Both the position numbers and the translations under genes were made by a program. A model generated the notes under the pieces. That model had not been told where the DNA came from, did no database searches, and saw only the letters and a list, made by a program, of their open reading frames with translations. Shown here piece after piece: positions 18,889 through 26,641 of a stretch of DNA of 64,000 nt. This DNA is from Lentzea pudingi (GTDB lineage: Bacteria > Actinomycetota > Actinomycetes > Mycobacteriales > Pseudonocardiaceae): contig NZ_BMNC01000014.1 of the NCBI RefSeq assembly GCF_014646255.1, positions 62,001 through 126,000 on the forward strand, in the 5' to 3' direction. The stretch's first letter is position 1; each line of letters opens with the position of its first letter.

Positions 18889-19509
18889 ATGACCGCGCGG
18901 GCACGACCGAACACGATCAGGACCACCCGAACCATGACGGGGGGTCAGCACGACAACGCCGCAGACGAGCCGTGGCAGCTCGTCAAGGCCGCCCAAGAGG
19001 GTGACACCGAGGCGTTCGGAGTGCTCTACGACCAGTACGTCGACATGGTCTTCCGCTATGTCCTCTTCCGGGTGGGCGGCGATCGCGCGTTCGCCGAGGA
19101 CGTGACCAGCGAGACGTTCCTGCGCGCGCTGCGCAGCATCGGTTCGGTCAGCTACCAGGGCCGCGACGTGGGGGCGTGGTTCGTCACGATCGCCCGCAAC
19201 ATCGTGTACGACCACGTGAAGTCGAGCCGCTACCGGCTCGAGGTCACGACCGCCGAACTGCAGGACAACCGCGAGGAGACGAGCGGACCCGAGCAGGAGG
19301 TCATGACCGAGGCGACCAACGCGGAGCTGCTCCGGTGCGTCTCACAGTTGGGTGACGACCAGCGCGACTGCATCGTGCTGAGGTTCATCGAAGGCAAGTC
19401 GGTGTCCGAGGTCGCACAGATCATGGACCGCAACGAGGGCGCCGTGAAGGCACTCCAACACCGGGCCGTGAGGCGGCTCGCACAGATCCTCCCGTCCTGG
19501 TTGCGGTGA
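18889..19509 (+). CDS. ECF RNA polymerase sigma factor, BldN-like
   Basis: 206 residues. Region 2 spans about residues 25-100 (AFGVLYDQYVDMVFRYVLFRVG, AEDVTSETFLRALRSI, VGAWFVTIARNIVYDHVKSS); region 4 contains LGDDQRDCIVLRFIEGKSVSEVAQIMDRNEGAVKALQHRAVRRL. Location a few genes from rex-hemA and the adjacent DUF5667 membrane protein match the Streptomyces bldN-rsbN locus (sporulation sigma and its membrane anti-sigma). The target regulon here is unknown. The start could be the ATG at 18934 (MTGGQHDNA); neither start has a strong ribosome binding site. Confidence 0.9.
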   Translation: MTARARPNTIRTTRTMTGGQHDNAADEPWQLVKAAQEGDTEAFGVLYDQYVDMVFRYVLFRVGGDRAFAEDVTSETFLRALRSIGSVSYQGRDVGAWFVTIARNIVYDHVKSSRYRLEVTTAELQDNREETSGPEQEVMTEATNAELLRCVSQLGDDQRDCIVLRFIEGKSVSEVAQIMDRNEGAVKALQHRAVRRLAQILPSWLR

Positions 19510-19563
19510 TCGCGATCGCAGGGGCGTAACCCAAAGCAGATCAACTTCGTTACTCGGGCTGAG

Positions 19564-20640
19564 ATGGACGGCAAGGGAAGAACACCGCGGTGGCGGCAGA
19601 CGGAGCACGAGCGATTCGCCCGTGCCGTTGAAGGCGGCCCACAGCCGGTGGGGAACGACGACCTCGCTGAGGACCTCGCGATCGTCGAACTCCTCCGGCG
19701 GGTGGACGTCGGCCCGGACGCGGAGACGCGCGAACGGATGAAACAGCGCGTGCTCACGGCGCCCCCACCCGAGAAGCCGCTGGTGCTCCCGTCGGTAAGA
19801 CGGGTGGGAGCGCGCGCACGAGTGGCAGTCGCAGCGGCCGCGGTCCTCTGCTTGCTGCTGTCCCTCGCCGGTATGAGCGTGCTGCTCAGCCGTGACGCGC
19901 TCCCGGGAGACCCGCTCTACGGCATCAAGCGCACCACCGAAAGCGCCTCGCTCGGCCTGACGTTCGACGACGAGGACCGAGCCCTCAAGCACCTCGAGTT
20001 CGCCGCGTCCAGGGTCACCGAGATGGAGACCCTGGCCGACCGCGAGTCGGACTCGGCGGCCCAGCTCACGGCACTGACCGACCTCGACGCCGACGCGGTC
20101 GAGGGCGCCCGCCAGCTCACCGAGTACGCCACGTCGTCGGACCGGACGGCGCTGCCGGCCCTCAACGAGTGGGCGCTGGCCCAGTACGTGAAGCTCGGCA
20201 CCCTGCGCACCCGCCTGCCCGACGACGCACGAGCCCACGCCGACACCACGATGTGGCTGCTCGCGAGCATCGCCCAGCGGGCCCACGACCTGGCCGCCAG
20301 GGTGGACTGCGACGCCGTGACCAGCGGTTCCTCCGACCCGCTCGGCCCGCTGCCCGCCAGGGACGAGTGCGCCGCGGTGGTCACCGACCCGAGCACGCCA
20401 CCGGGCAGCAGGCCGTCCGCGGTGCAGCCGAGCACCTCGAACCCGCCCGCACCGACCGGTTCGGCGAACCCGTCCGTGCAGCCCACCCAGTCGGTGGCAC
20501 CGGGCACGTCGACCGCGCCGTCGGCGAAGCCGGGCACCTCGACCCCGCCCACGTCCGGCAAGCCGGGAATCACGATCCCCCTGCCCCTGCCGCTGCCGAG
20601 CATCTCGCTGCCGCTGCTGCCCGGCATCAGCTTCGGCTGA
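19564..20640 (+). CDS. DUF5667 membrane protein, probable RsbN-like anti-sigma factor
   Basis: 358 residues: cytoplasmic N-terminus (about 1-80), one membrane helix (VAVAAAAVLCLLLSLAGMSV, ~82-102), an extracytoplasmic DUF5667 domain (GDPLYGIKRTTESASLGL, then long helices) and a Pro/Ser/Thr-rich C-terminus ending in alternating Pro-Leu (PLPLPLPSISLPLLP). It lies 54 bp after the sigma gene. In Streptomyces the equivalent RsbN inhibits BldN through its cytoplasmic N-terminus. I infer the same role; direct binding is not shown by sequence. Its 3' end overlaps the convergent acetyltransferase gene by 14 bp. Confidence 0.82.
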   Translation: MDGKGRTPRWRQTEHERFARAVEGGPQPVGNDDLAEDLAIVELLRRVDVGPDAETRERMKQRVLTAPPPEKPLVLPSVRRVGARARVAVAAAAVLCLLLSLAGMSVLLSRDALPGDPLYGIKRTTESASLGLTFDDEDRALKHLEFAASRVTEMETLADRESDSAAQLTALTDLDADAVEGARQLTEYATSSDRTALPALNEWALAQYVKLGTLRTRLPDDARAHADTTMWLLASIAQRAHDLAARVDCDAVTSGSSDPLGPLPARDECAAVVTDPSTPPGSRPSAVQPSTSNPPAPTGSANPSVQPTQSVAPGTSTAPSAKPGTSTPPTSGKPGITIPLPLPLPSISLPLLPGISFG

Positions 20641-21199
20641 GCACGGCTCCGCGCATGATCGCGAGCTCCTCCGGTGACGCCTGCTCGCGCCACCGGTGCT
20701 CGACGGCCGCGTAGGTCGTGACGTCGTGCCACCGGCCCTGCGTGTGGAACAACTCGCGCAGGGTCGCCTCGGGCTCGAGTCCCGCACCTGTCATGACACC
20801 GCTCATCAGCCCGTGGTCGGACCGATGACCGGCCCACACGCGGTGGATGCCGAGCTGCCCGAACGCGTGCGCGAACAGCAGCCGCCCCGCCTCCGACCCG
20901 CACCCCTTCAGCGGCGAACCGGGCAGGATCACCAGCCCCGTGCACATGGCGTTGCTGCCGTACTCCTCCAGCAACAGCCCGATCATCCCGGCCATCGTGT
21001 CGTCGTCGTGCGACGTGATCGCAAAAACGAGCTTGCGCGGCGAGGGCGTGTAGAACGCGGCGGTGGCCTTCTCCGCCGTCATCCGGTCAACGCCGAGGTA
21101 CCGCGTGAGCACCGGACTGCCGTAAATCCGCTGGTAAACGGGCAAATCACCCTCTTCGAGGGGACGCAACCGAACGTTCCGCCCGATGAGCACCGTCAT
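20627..21199 (-). CDS. GNAT-family N-acetyltransferase
   Basis: 190 residues. Begins MTVLIGRNVRLRPLEEGDLPVYQRIYGSPVLTRYLG, the usual opening of RimJ/RimL-like GNATs. The acetyl-CoA loop is weak (LPGSPLKGCGSEAGRLLFAHAFGQLGIHRVWAG). The ATG overlaps the ThiF gene stop (ATGA), so the two are a translationally coupled pair, a pairing I associate with natural-product or uncharacterised modification loci. The substrate cannot be inferred. Confidence 0.85.
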   Translation of the reverse strand: MTVLIGRNVRLRPLEEGDLPVYQRIYGSPVLTRYLGVDRMTAEKATAAFYTPSPRKLVFAITSHDDDTMAGMIGLLLEEYGSNAMCTGLVILPGSPLKGCGSEAGRLLFAHAFGQLGIHRVWAGHRSDHGLMSGVMTGAGLEPEATLRELFHTQGRWHDVTTYAAVEHRWREQASPEELAIMRGAVLSRS

Positions 21200-22287
21200 G
21201 GAGCACCGCCGACAAGACGCTCGAGGTCGACATAAAAGCGCCCGGACGCCTGCGGCTTGCCCAGCAGGATCCGACGCGCAGCATCGGTGACGATCGCCCC
21301 GCCAAGCATCGTTCCGGAGGCCAGCTGCGGCCAACTGCTCAACGTCCGCCCGATCTCGGTCATGGCCTGCGTCAACGCAGGGCTGATCTGCGACCCGTCC
21401 ACCATCCGCACCATCAACCGCACCATCTCGGCCCGGTCGAGCCCGGCAACGTCAGCAGCCGTGATGTCACCAACCCGCCCGTGCAACAACGGCCGGTCAG
21501 GCTCCAGGTCAAACCGCTCGACGTCGAGCAGCCCCCGGTCGTTGGTGTCCATCAGCACAGGAATCCCCAGCTCACGCGCCTGCTCCCGCACAGCGACCTT
21601 GACCCACGCCGTATCGCACTCCTCCACGACGAGGTCCGCACCATCCAGGAAGCCCGCAAGGTTCTCGCCGGTCAGCCCGTCCCGCCAGATCTCGACGTCC
21701 AGGTACGGATCGAGCTCGAACAGCTGCCGAGCACACAACACGGTCTTCTCAACACCGAGCTCGTGCACCCCAGTGCGCAACCGGTTGAGGTTCGAAAGCC
21801 CGAGCCGATCAAAATCAGCAAGCCGAAAACTCCCCCCGACCCCCTCCATCGCAGCGGTGAGCGCAGCACTGTTGCCCACCGACAACCCGACCACCGCAAC
21901 CCGCTTGCCGAGCAGTACCTGCTGCTCCTCACGCGTGATCTTGTTCCGGTTGCGGTCAGTCCGAACAACCCGGAACTCATCACGCGGCAGCACGTGCACC
22001 AGCCGCCCACTCCAGGGATAGAACGCCCACGTTCCGTAATCAACAGGATCCCGCCCACCGAGCACCTGGGCCTTGGCGGCAGCCCACTCACCAGGAGTCC
22101 GAACGAGACCAGGCTCCCGAGCGGAGACCAACTCCTCGATCTGGGCATCAATCCCGTCGTGCACAGCACCAACCCGCCCACTCACGAGCAGATCGGCGAG
22201 CTGCCCCCCGTCCAGGAGCTCAGGCCGCCAGGACTCGCTGTCGAACCGCTCGGCAGGTGCGGATAACGCAGAAACGATCATGTTCAC
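21196..22287 (-). CDS. ThiF/E1-like adenylyltransferase-fold protein
   Basis: 363 residues. The nucleotide-binding fold begins near residue 130 (RVAVVGLSVGNSAALTAAMEGVGGSFRLADFDRLGLSNLNRLRTG), matching the E1/ThiF pattern, with DLVVEECD near residue 215. The zinc-binding CxxC pairs and an obvious catalytic cysteine of classical E1 enzymes are not visible, and the glycine loop is GLSVGN rather than GxGGxG. It resembles the E1 part of Rv1355c-like proteins. GTG start. Minus-strand codons are T-enriched at the third position, as in the whole 21190-25690 domain. Confidence 0.85.
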   Translation of the reverse strand: MNMIVSALSAPAERFDSESWRPELLDGGQLADLLVSGRVGAVHDGIDAQIEELVSAREPGLVRTPGEWAAAKAQVLGGRDPVDYGTWAFYPWSGRLVHVLPRDEFRVVRTDRNRNKITREEQQVLLGKRVAVVGLSVGNSAALTAAMEGVGGSFRLADFDRLGLSNLNRLRTGVHELGVEKTVLCARQLFELDPYLDVEIWRDGLTGENLAGFLDGADLVVEECDTAWVKVAVREQARELGIPVLMDTNDRGLLDVERFDLEPDRPLLHGRVGDITAADVAGLDRAEMVRLMVRMVDGSQISPALTQAMTEIGRTLSSWPQLASGTMLGGAIVTDAARRILLGKPQASGRFYVDLERLVGGAP

Positions 22288-22430
22288 GGCCGGAGTAGAT
22301 CATCACCGATGGGCCGAACGGAGTACATCAGCCCGTGTCGGACCGAACACACGGAGTGAATGTGGTTGCGGCGCCAAATGGGCACCGCGCGTTCTCCCCC
22401 AGCTCTGAGCGGGTTTGGCAGGCTGATCGC

Positions 22431-22436
22431 TACGCT
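22431..22436 (+). promoter_or_regulatory. -10 box TACGCT, leaderless start for the HAD gene
   Basis: TACGCT ends exactly seven bases before the ATG at 22443, with no purine-rich ribosome binding site between them. No clear -35 box. The same spacing recurs at many genes in this window. Confidence 0.55.
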
Positions 22437-22442
22437 TGGGAC

Positions 22443-23339
22443 ATGGCAGGCAAGCGTGACGTGGAGAGCGACCGGCTGGCCGTACTAGCCGGCGAGGCAT
22501 CGGCAGAGGCGGCGATCCAGGCCGCCGCCATGGCGCCGGAGTTCGAACAGTCGCTGAACGTCCCGCCGGACCTGACCGCAGCAGCCTTCTTCGACGTGGA
22601 CAACACGATGATGATGGGCGCGTCGATCTTCCACTTCGCCCGAGGCCTGGCAGCCCGCAAGTACTTCTCGTCCTCAGACCTCGCAGGCTTCGTCTGGCAA
22701 CAGCTGAAGTTCCGAGTAGGCGGCCGAGAAGACCCGGAGTCGGTAAAGGCCTCCCGCGAACAGGCCCTGTCCTTCGTCTCGGGCCGCAGCGTCGCAGAAC
22801 TCGTCTCGCTGGGCGAGGAAATCTACGACGAACTGATGGCCGACCGAATCTGGAAGGGCACCCAGGCCCTGGCCCAAATGCACCTGGACGCAGGCCAACG
22901 AGTCTGGCTAGTCACCGCCACCCCAGTAGAACTCGCCCAGATCATCGCCCGCCGCCTGGGCCTGACCGGCGCACTGGGCACAGTCTCAGAATCAGAAAAC
23001 GGCGTGTACACCGGCCGCCTGGTAGGCGACCTCCTGCACGGCAAGGCAAAGGCCCAAGCAGTCCGCTCACTGGCAGCAAAAGAAGGCCTCAACCTACGCC
23101 GCTGCACCGCCTACTCGGACTCCTCGAACGACGTCCCCATGCTCTCCGTAGTAGGCACAGCAGTAGCCGTGAACCCGGACTCACAACTACGCGAGGTCTC
23201 CCGCCGCAAGGGCTGGGAAATCCGCGACTTCCGAACAGGCCGCAAAGCAGCAAAGATCGGCGTCCCCTCAGTACTGGGCGTAGGCGCCCTGGCAGGAGCA
23301 GTAGCAGCCACCATGGCCTACCGCCGCCGAGTGAAGTAA
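22443..23339 (+). CDS. HAD-IB family phosphatase (SerB1/Rv0505c-like)
   Basis: 298 residues. The nucleophile motif [11 protein letters not shown] places D51 and D53; motif II is LVTATPVEL, and motif III/IV are HGKAKAQAV and [14 protein letters not shown]-terminal helix ([20 protein letters not shown]) suggests membrane attachment. Family members dephosphorylate small metabolites such as phosphoserine; the exact substrate is not evident. Orthologous by position to Rv0505c. Third codon positions become progressively A-rich toward the 3' end, that is, toward element B. The start is fixed by the leaderless promoter rather than the upstream ATG at 22335. Confidence 0.9.
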   Translation: MAGKRDVESDRLAVLAGEASAEAAIQAAAMAPEFEQSLNVPPDLTAAAFFDVDNTMMMGASIFHFARGLAARKYFSSSDLAGFVWQQLKFRVGGREDPESVKASREQALSFVSGRSVAELVSLGEEIYDELMADRIWKGTQALAQMHLDAGQRVWLVTATPVELAQIIARRLGLTGALGTVSESENGVYTGRLVGDLLHGKAKAQAVRSLAAKEGLNLRRCTAYSDSSNDVPMLSVVGTAVAVNPDSQLREVSRRKGWEIRDFRTGRKAAKIGVPSVLGVGALAGAVAATMAYRRRVK

Positions 23340-23357
23340 CGGCGCCCACCACCCACC

Positions 23358-23673
23358 CGCGATGCCGAAGGCGAGCCGTCCGTCTTTCGTCCTTAGCAAG
23401 CGCACTGGGCGGTGGGGTCCCATCACGAGTCGCGCCATAGCACTTGCTGCACCTGAGGGGTGAGGTCAAGTCGACACGCTTTTCGTCGACTTGACCTCAC
23501 CCCTCAGGTGTGGCCCGCTCTTGGCTCGGCTCGTGATGGGACCCCACCGCCAACGCAACCCTCGTACGCAACCGGCAGCCGCCCAACCCAACAGGCGTGC
23601 CATCTACCTGCGAGTGGCGCTGGCCCCCTGATCAGATTGCCGGGGGTCTGGGGGCAGAGCCCCCAGGGGAACC
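23358..23673. repeat. Palindromic double-hairpin element, copy B
   Basis: About 316 bp between convergent genes, overlapping the end of the ArsR gene. The outer 22-bp stem (23408-23429 with 23530-23551) is identical to copy A. The inner stem is 26 perfect base pairs (23450-23475 with 23485-23510) around the same ACGCTTTTC loop (23476-23484), but its sequence differs from copy A at several positions, always with the matching change on the opposite arm. It carries a 12-bp insertion (CGTCTTTCGTCC-like) upstream of the outer stem relative to A. The 3' GC hairpin is at 23648-23666. Confidence 0.9.
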
Positions 23674-24369
23674 AAGCAAGGCGACCTGGCCGCCCGCCAG
23701 GTGACCACCCGCATCAAGCAGCCCAAGCCCTCGCCACCCCTGCTCCCCCTCAGCAGTGAGCAAAACAGCCCGAGAAGACCCCACCCGACGCACCCACTCG
23801 CGTTCCAAAAACGTCCTGCACAAAAACGCCCCAGCCGCCCCACCCAGGTGCGGCACACGCTCGGTCCAATCCAGGCAAGCCCGGCTGACCTGGCGTTTCG
23901 AAGGCTCGAACCCAAGCTCCTTCAACCAGACCATCCCCGGTTCGGTAATAGCGAGTTCTGCGCTGAGAACCCCAAGCTCCACCAGCCCACCCCGAAGCGT
24001 GACCCCAAGCCGCCCAGCCAAATGGTCATAACAGGTACGCCCCCGAACCAGAGCCTCAGAAACCACAGCCGCCCGCAACGACCGAGGACGCTCAGGCCCA
24101 CCAAACGCAACCATCGCCTCCAACAACTCGGCAACATGCGGCCCAGCCAACGCGACATACCGATGCCGCCCCTGCCGATGCTCAACCAGCACCCCACCCT
24201 CGACCAACCGGGTCAGGTGCTCACTGACGGTGGACGCGGCCACTCCAGCGTGCACGCCCAGCTCCCGAGCAGTCCAAGCCCGCCCATCAAGCAGCGCACC
24301 ACAAATAGCAGCACGGGTCTTGTCCGCGAGCAGCCCAGCAACCTGGGCAAGTGCTTCCACAGACACCAT
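23632..24369 (-). CDS. ArsR-family winged-helix regulator with long C-terminal region
   Basis: 245 residues. Residues 1-85 form the ArsR winged helix (VAGLLADKTRAAICGALLDGRAWTARELGVHAGVAASTVSEHL, VEHRQGRHRYVAL). The rest is an extension with no metal site visible (single cysteines only). It is divergent from the PEP-mutase-like gene with a 57-bp gap and probably regulates it. The last 12 or so codons (SPGGSAPRPPAI) and the stop lie inside element B, so the element has replaced or extended the original C-terminus. The ATG at 24369 is chosen on domain fit; the frame is open further upstream. Confidence 0.87.
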   Translation of the reverse strand: MVSVEALAQVAGLLADKTRAAICGALLDGRAWTARELGVHAGVAASTVSEHLTRLVEGGVLVEHRQGRHRYVALAGPHVAELLEAMVAFGGPERPRSLRAAVVSEALVRGRTCYDHLAGRLGVTLRGGLVELGVLSAELAITEPGMVWLKELGFEPSKRQVSRACLDWTERVPHLGGAAGAFLCRTFLEREWVRRVGSSRAVLLTAEGEQGWRGLGLLDAGGHLAGGQVALLGSPGGSAPRPPAI

Positions 24370-24413
24370 TCTGCGACCAGAACACTTCGGCCGACACCGA
24401 ACCGTCCACCCCC

Positions 24414-24419
24414 TACCGT
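24414..24419 (+). promoter_or_regulatory. -10 box TACCGT, leaderless start for the PEP-mutase-like gene
   Basis: TACCGT ends seven bases before the ATG at 24427, within the 57-bp gap shared with the divergent ArsR gene. An ArsR operator would have to lie here, but no clear dyad is visible. Confidence 0.5.
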
Positions 24420-24426
24420 CGGCGAC

Positions 24427-25698
24427 ATGACCGAAGACCTGAACCTCCCAGTCCCCACACCCCCGCCAGGAGAATCCGGCGTCGCCTGGCTCAGGTCGAC
24501 CGTGGTCAGGTTCAGCAACGGCCCAACCCACACCCGCAGACGCGCCCTGACCACCACCCTCCTGAACGGCGTACAAGCCACCACCCTGGAAGAACTCGCA
24601 ACAGCCCTGAACCTGCCAGGCTCACTACAAGACATCGCCGAAATCGCCAAGAGCTACCAGCCCCACGAACCGATAACCGCAGCAGCCGACGCAGCGGTAG
24701 AACGCCTGGCCAAAACCCACAACGAGGAAACAGCGGCACGAATAGGCCTGCTGGTCCAAGCCTGGTCAGCCACGAACGCCCTAGCGGAGAACCTGCGGAC
24801 CGGCAACCAGGCCCCACCGGTCCCTGTAACCCGCAGGCAGACCCCGCAGGGCGTCGTAGAGGTGAGCCTCGAACACCACCCGTTCGGCCACGGCCCCCAC
24901 TCCTGCCCAGGCGGCACCCTCGCCACCCAGATCGCCAAGAACATGGCGTTCAAAGCCATGCACCACCAACCCGACCCGCTGCTCCTCCCCAACGCCTGGG
25001 ACTACGCCTCAGCCGCAGCCCTGCACCAGGCAGGCTTCACAGCGATCGGCACAACAAGCCTCGGAGTGGCAGCCGCGCACAACATCCCGGACGGCACGGG
25101 CCAGGCAGGCGACCAGGCCATCGCCCTGGCAAGGCTCCTGATCACCCTCCCCTGCCCGGTCACCGCCGACCTGGAGTCGGGCTTCGGCAAGTCACCACAA
25201 GAAACCGCCGACCTGATCGCCGAACTGGGCGTAGCAGGCGTGAACCTGGAAGACGGCCGCCCGAACGGCCTGGCCACCCCGCAAGAGCAGGCAGACCTGA
25301 TCACCACGGTCAAACAACGAGCCCCAGGCGTCTTCCTCAACGCCAGGATCGACACCCACTGGCTGGGCATGGCGCACGAAGAAACCGAGTCCCGAGCCCG
25401 CCGCTACATCGACGCCGGCGCGGACGGGATCTTCGTAGCAGGCTTGACCGACCCTTACGAGATCGAGAAACTCGCGACCCTGGCTCCGCTCAACGTCCTC
25501 GCCCAGCAACGCACGCCAAGAGAACTCGGCAACCTGGGCGTCAAACGCATCAGCACCGGCTCATTGCTGTTCAGAGCAGCCCTGCACCACACCGTCGAAA
25601 CCGCCAAGGCCGCACGCGACGGCGGAACCGCAGCCGCGTTCACCTACGACGAGGTGCAGCAGATGATCAGCCGAGGAACACGTTCCGACGCTGGGTGA
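24427..25698 (+). CDS. P450-like N-terminal region fused to PEP mutase/isocitrate lyase-family domain
   Basis: 423 residues. Residues 1-175 resemble a shortened cytochrome P450: WLRSTVVRFSNGPTHTRRRAL near the start and FGHGPHSCPGGTLATQIA (C160), like the haem-ligand loop, but the usual I-helix and ExxR region are not recognisable, so a monooxygenase is unlikely. Residues ~183-423 are a PEP mutase-family TIM barrel: LLLPNAWDYASAAAL, TADLESGFG (metal/substrate acids) and GVNLEDG. The barrel likely cleaves or rearranges a C-C or C-P bond in a 2-hydroxyacid. Leaderless ATG start. The 3' end overlaps the convergent acyltransferase gene by 32 bp. Strong A-ending codon bias. Confidence 0.85.
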   Translation: MTEDLNLPVPTPPPGESGVAWLRSTVVRFSNGPTHTRRRALTTTLLNGVQATTLEELATALNLPGSLQDIAEIAKSYQPHEPITAAADAAVERLAKTHNEETAARIGLLVQAWSATNALAENLRTGNQAPPVPVTRRQTPQGVVEVSLEHHPFGHGPHSCPGGTLATQIAKNMAFKAMHHQPDPLLLPNAWDYASAAALHQAGFTAIGTTSLGVAAAHNIPDGTGQAGDQAIALARLLITLPCPVTADLESGFGKSPQETADLIAELGVAGVNLEDGRPNGLATPQEQADLITTVKQRAPGVFLNARIDTHWLGMAHEETESRARRYIDAGADGIFVAGLTDPYEIEKLATLAPLNVLAQQRTPRELGNLGVKRISTGSLLFRAALHHTVETAKAARDGGTAAAFTYDEVQQMISRGTRSDAG

Positions 25699-26626
25699 GC
25701 AGCCGGTACAGCGTCTGCTGGATCGTCTCCCGCACCTGGTCGGTCAGGTTGAACACGAGCATCGGGTCGTCGGCCGCGTTCTCCCCGAACACGTCGGTGC
25801 GGATCGGCTCGCCGAACTCGATGTACCACTTCGAGGGCAGCGGGATGGCGCCCAGCGGCCCGAGCAGCGGGAAGAACGGCGTCACCGGGAAGTACGGGAA
25901 GCCCAGCAACCGGGCGAGCGTCTTGATGTCGCCGATCATCGGGTAGATCTCCTCGGCCCCGACGATCGAGACGGGGATGATCGGCACGCCGGTCTTCAGC
26001 GCCGCCGACACGAAACCGCCGCGGCCGAAGCGCTGCAGCTTGTAGCGGTCCTTGAACGGCTTGCCGATGCCCTTGAAGCCCTCCGGCCACACGCCGACGA
26101 GCTCACCGGACGACAGCAGCCGCTCGGCGTCCGCGTTGCAGGCGAGCGTCTGGCCGCCCTTGCGCGCGAGTGCGCCCAGCACGGGCGTGCGGAACACCAG
26201 GTCGGCCCCGAGCCCGCGCAACGGCCGGTGCGCGGGGTGCTCGGACGCGATGCCGTACGCCGTCATCAGGGCGTCGAGCGGCACCGTGCCGGAGTGGTTC
26301 GCCACGATCAGCGCGCCGCCGGCCGTCGGGATGTTGTTCAGGCCGATGGTCTCGACCCGGAACCACTTCTCGTACAACGGCTTCAGCGGCGGCATCAGCA
26401 CGTTCTCGGTGAGGTCGCGGTCGAAGCCGAACTCGTCGATCTGGTAGTCGCCCGCGATCCGCCTGCGCGCGAACGACAGGAGGTCGGTCAGCCTGCGTTC
26501 CCAGTCCGGTGTCGCGGACTGCTGCTGCTCGGGTTCGGGAACGACCTCGACGTGGCGCGCTCTGCGCGCGGCGTCGCGTTCCGGGTCGTGCAGCGGGATA
26601 ACGCGTGCTCCTGCCACTGCGTTCAT
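25667..26626 (-). CDS. Lysophospholipid acyltransferase family protein (PlsC-like, Rv0502-like)
   Basis: 319 residues. The acyltransferase motif I appears as NHSGTVPLD (H111, D118), an HX6D spacing rather than the usual HX4D, as in the mycobacterial Rv0502 subfamily. Motif III is GVWPEGFKG, and VPIIPVSIVGAEE follows. It likely acylates a membrane lipid or precursor. GAGGAG precedes the ATG. It is the second gene of a unit with the epimerase upstream (15-bp gap). Base composition returns to normal right at its 3' end. Confidence 0.9.
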   Translation of the reverse strand: MNAVAGARVIPLHDPERDAARRARHVEVVPEPEQQQSATPDWERRLTDLLSFARRRIAGDYQIDEFGFDRDLTENVLMPPLKPLYEKWFRVETIGLNNIPTAGGALIVANHSGTVPLDALMTAYGIASEHPAHRPLRGLGADLVFRTPVLGALARKGGQTLACNADAERLLSSGELVGVWPEGFKGIGKPFKDRYKLQRFGRGGFVSAALKTGVPIIPVSIVGAEEIYPMIGDIKTLARLLGFPYFPVTPFFPLLGPLGAIPLPSKWYIEFGEPIRTDVFGENAADDPMLVFNLTDQVRETIQQTLYRLLTQRRNVFLG

Positions 26627-26641
26627 CTCCTCAAGACAAGA

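Noticed and set aside
23701-24426. Long plus-strand frame upstream of the PEP-mutase-like start
   Set aside because: It is the shadow of the ArsR gene on the opposite strand; the leaderless promoter and domain edge put the start at 24427.
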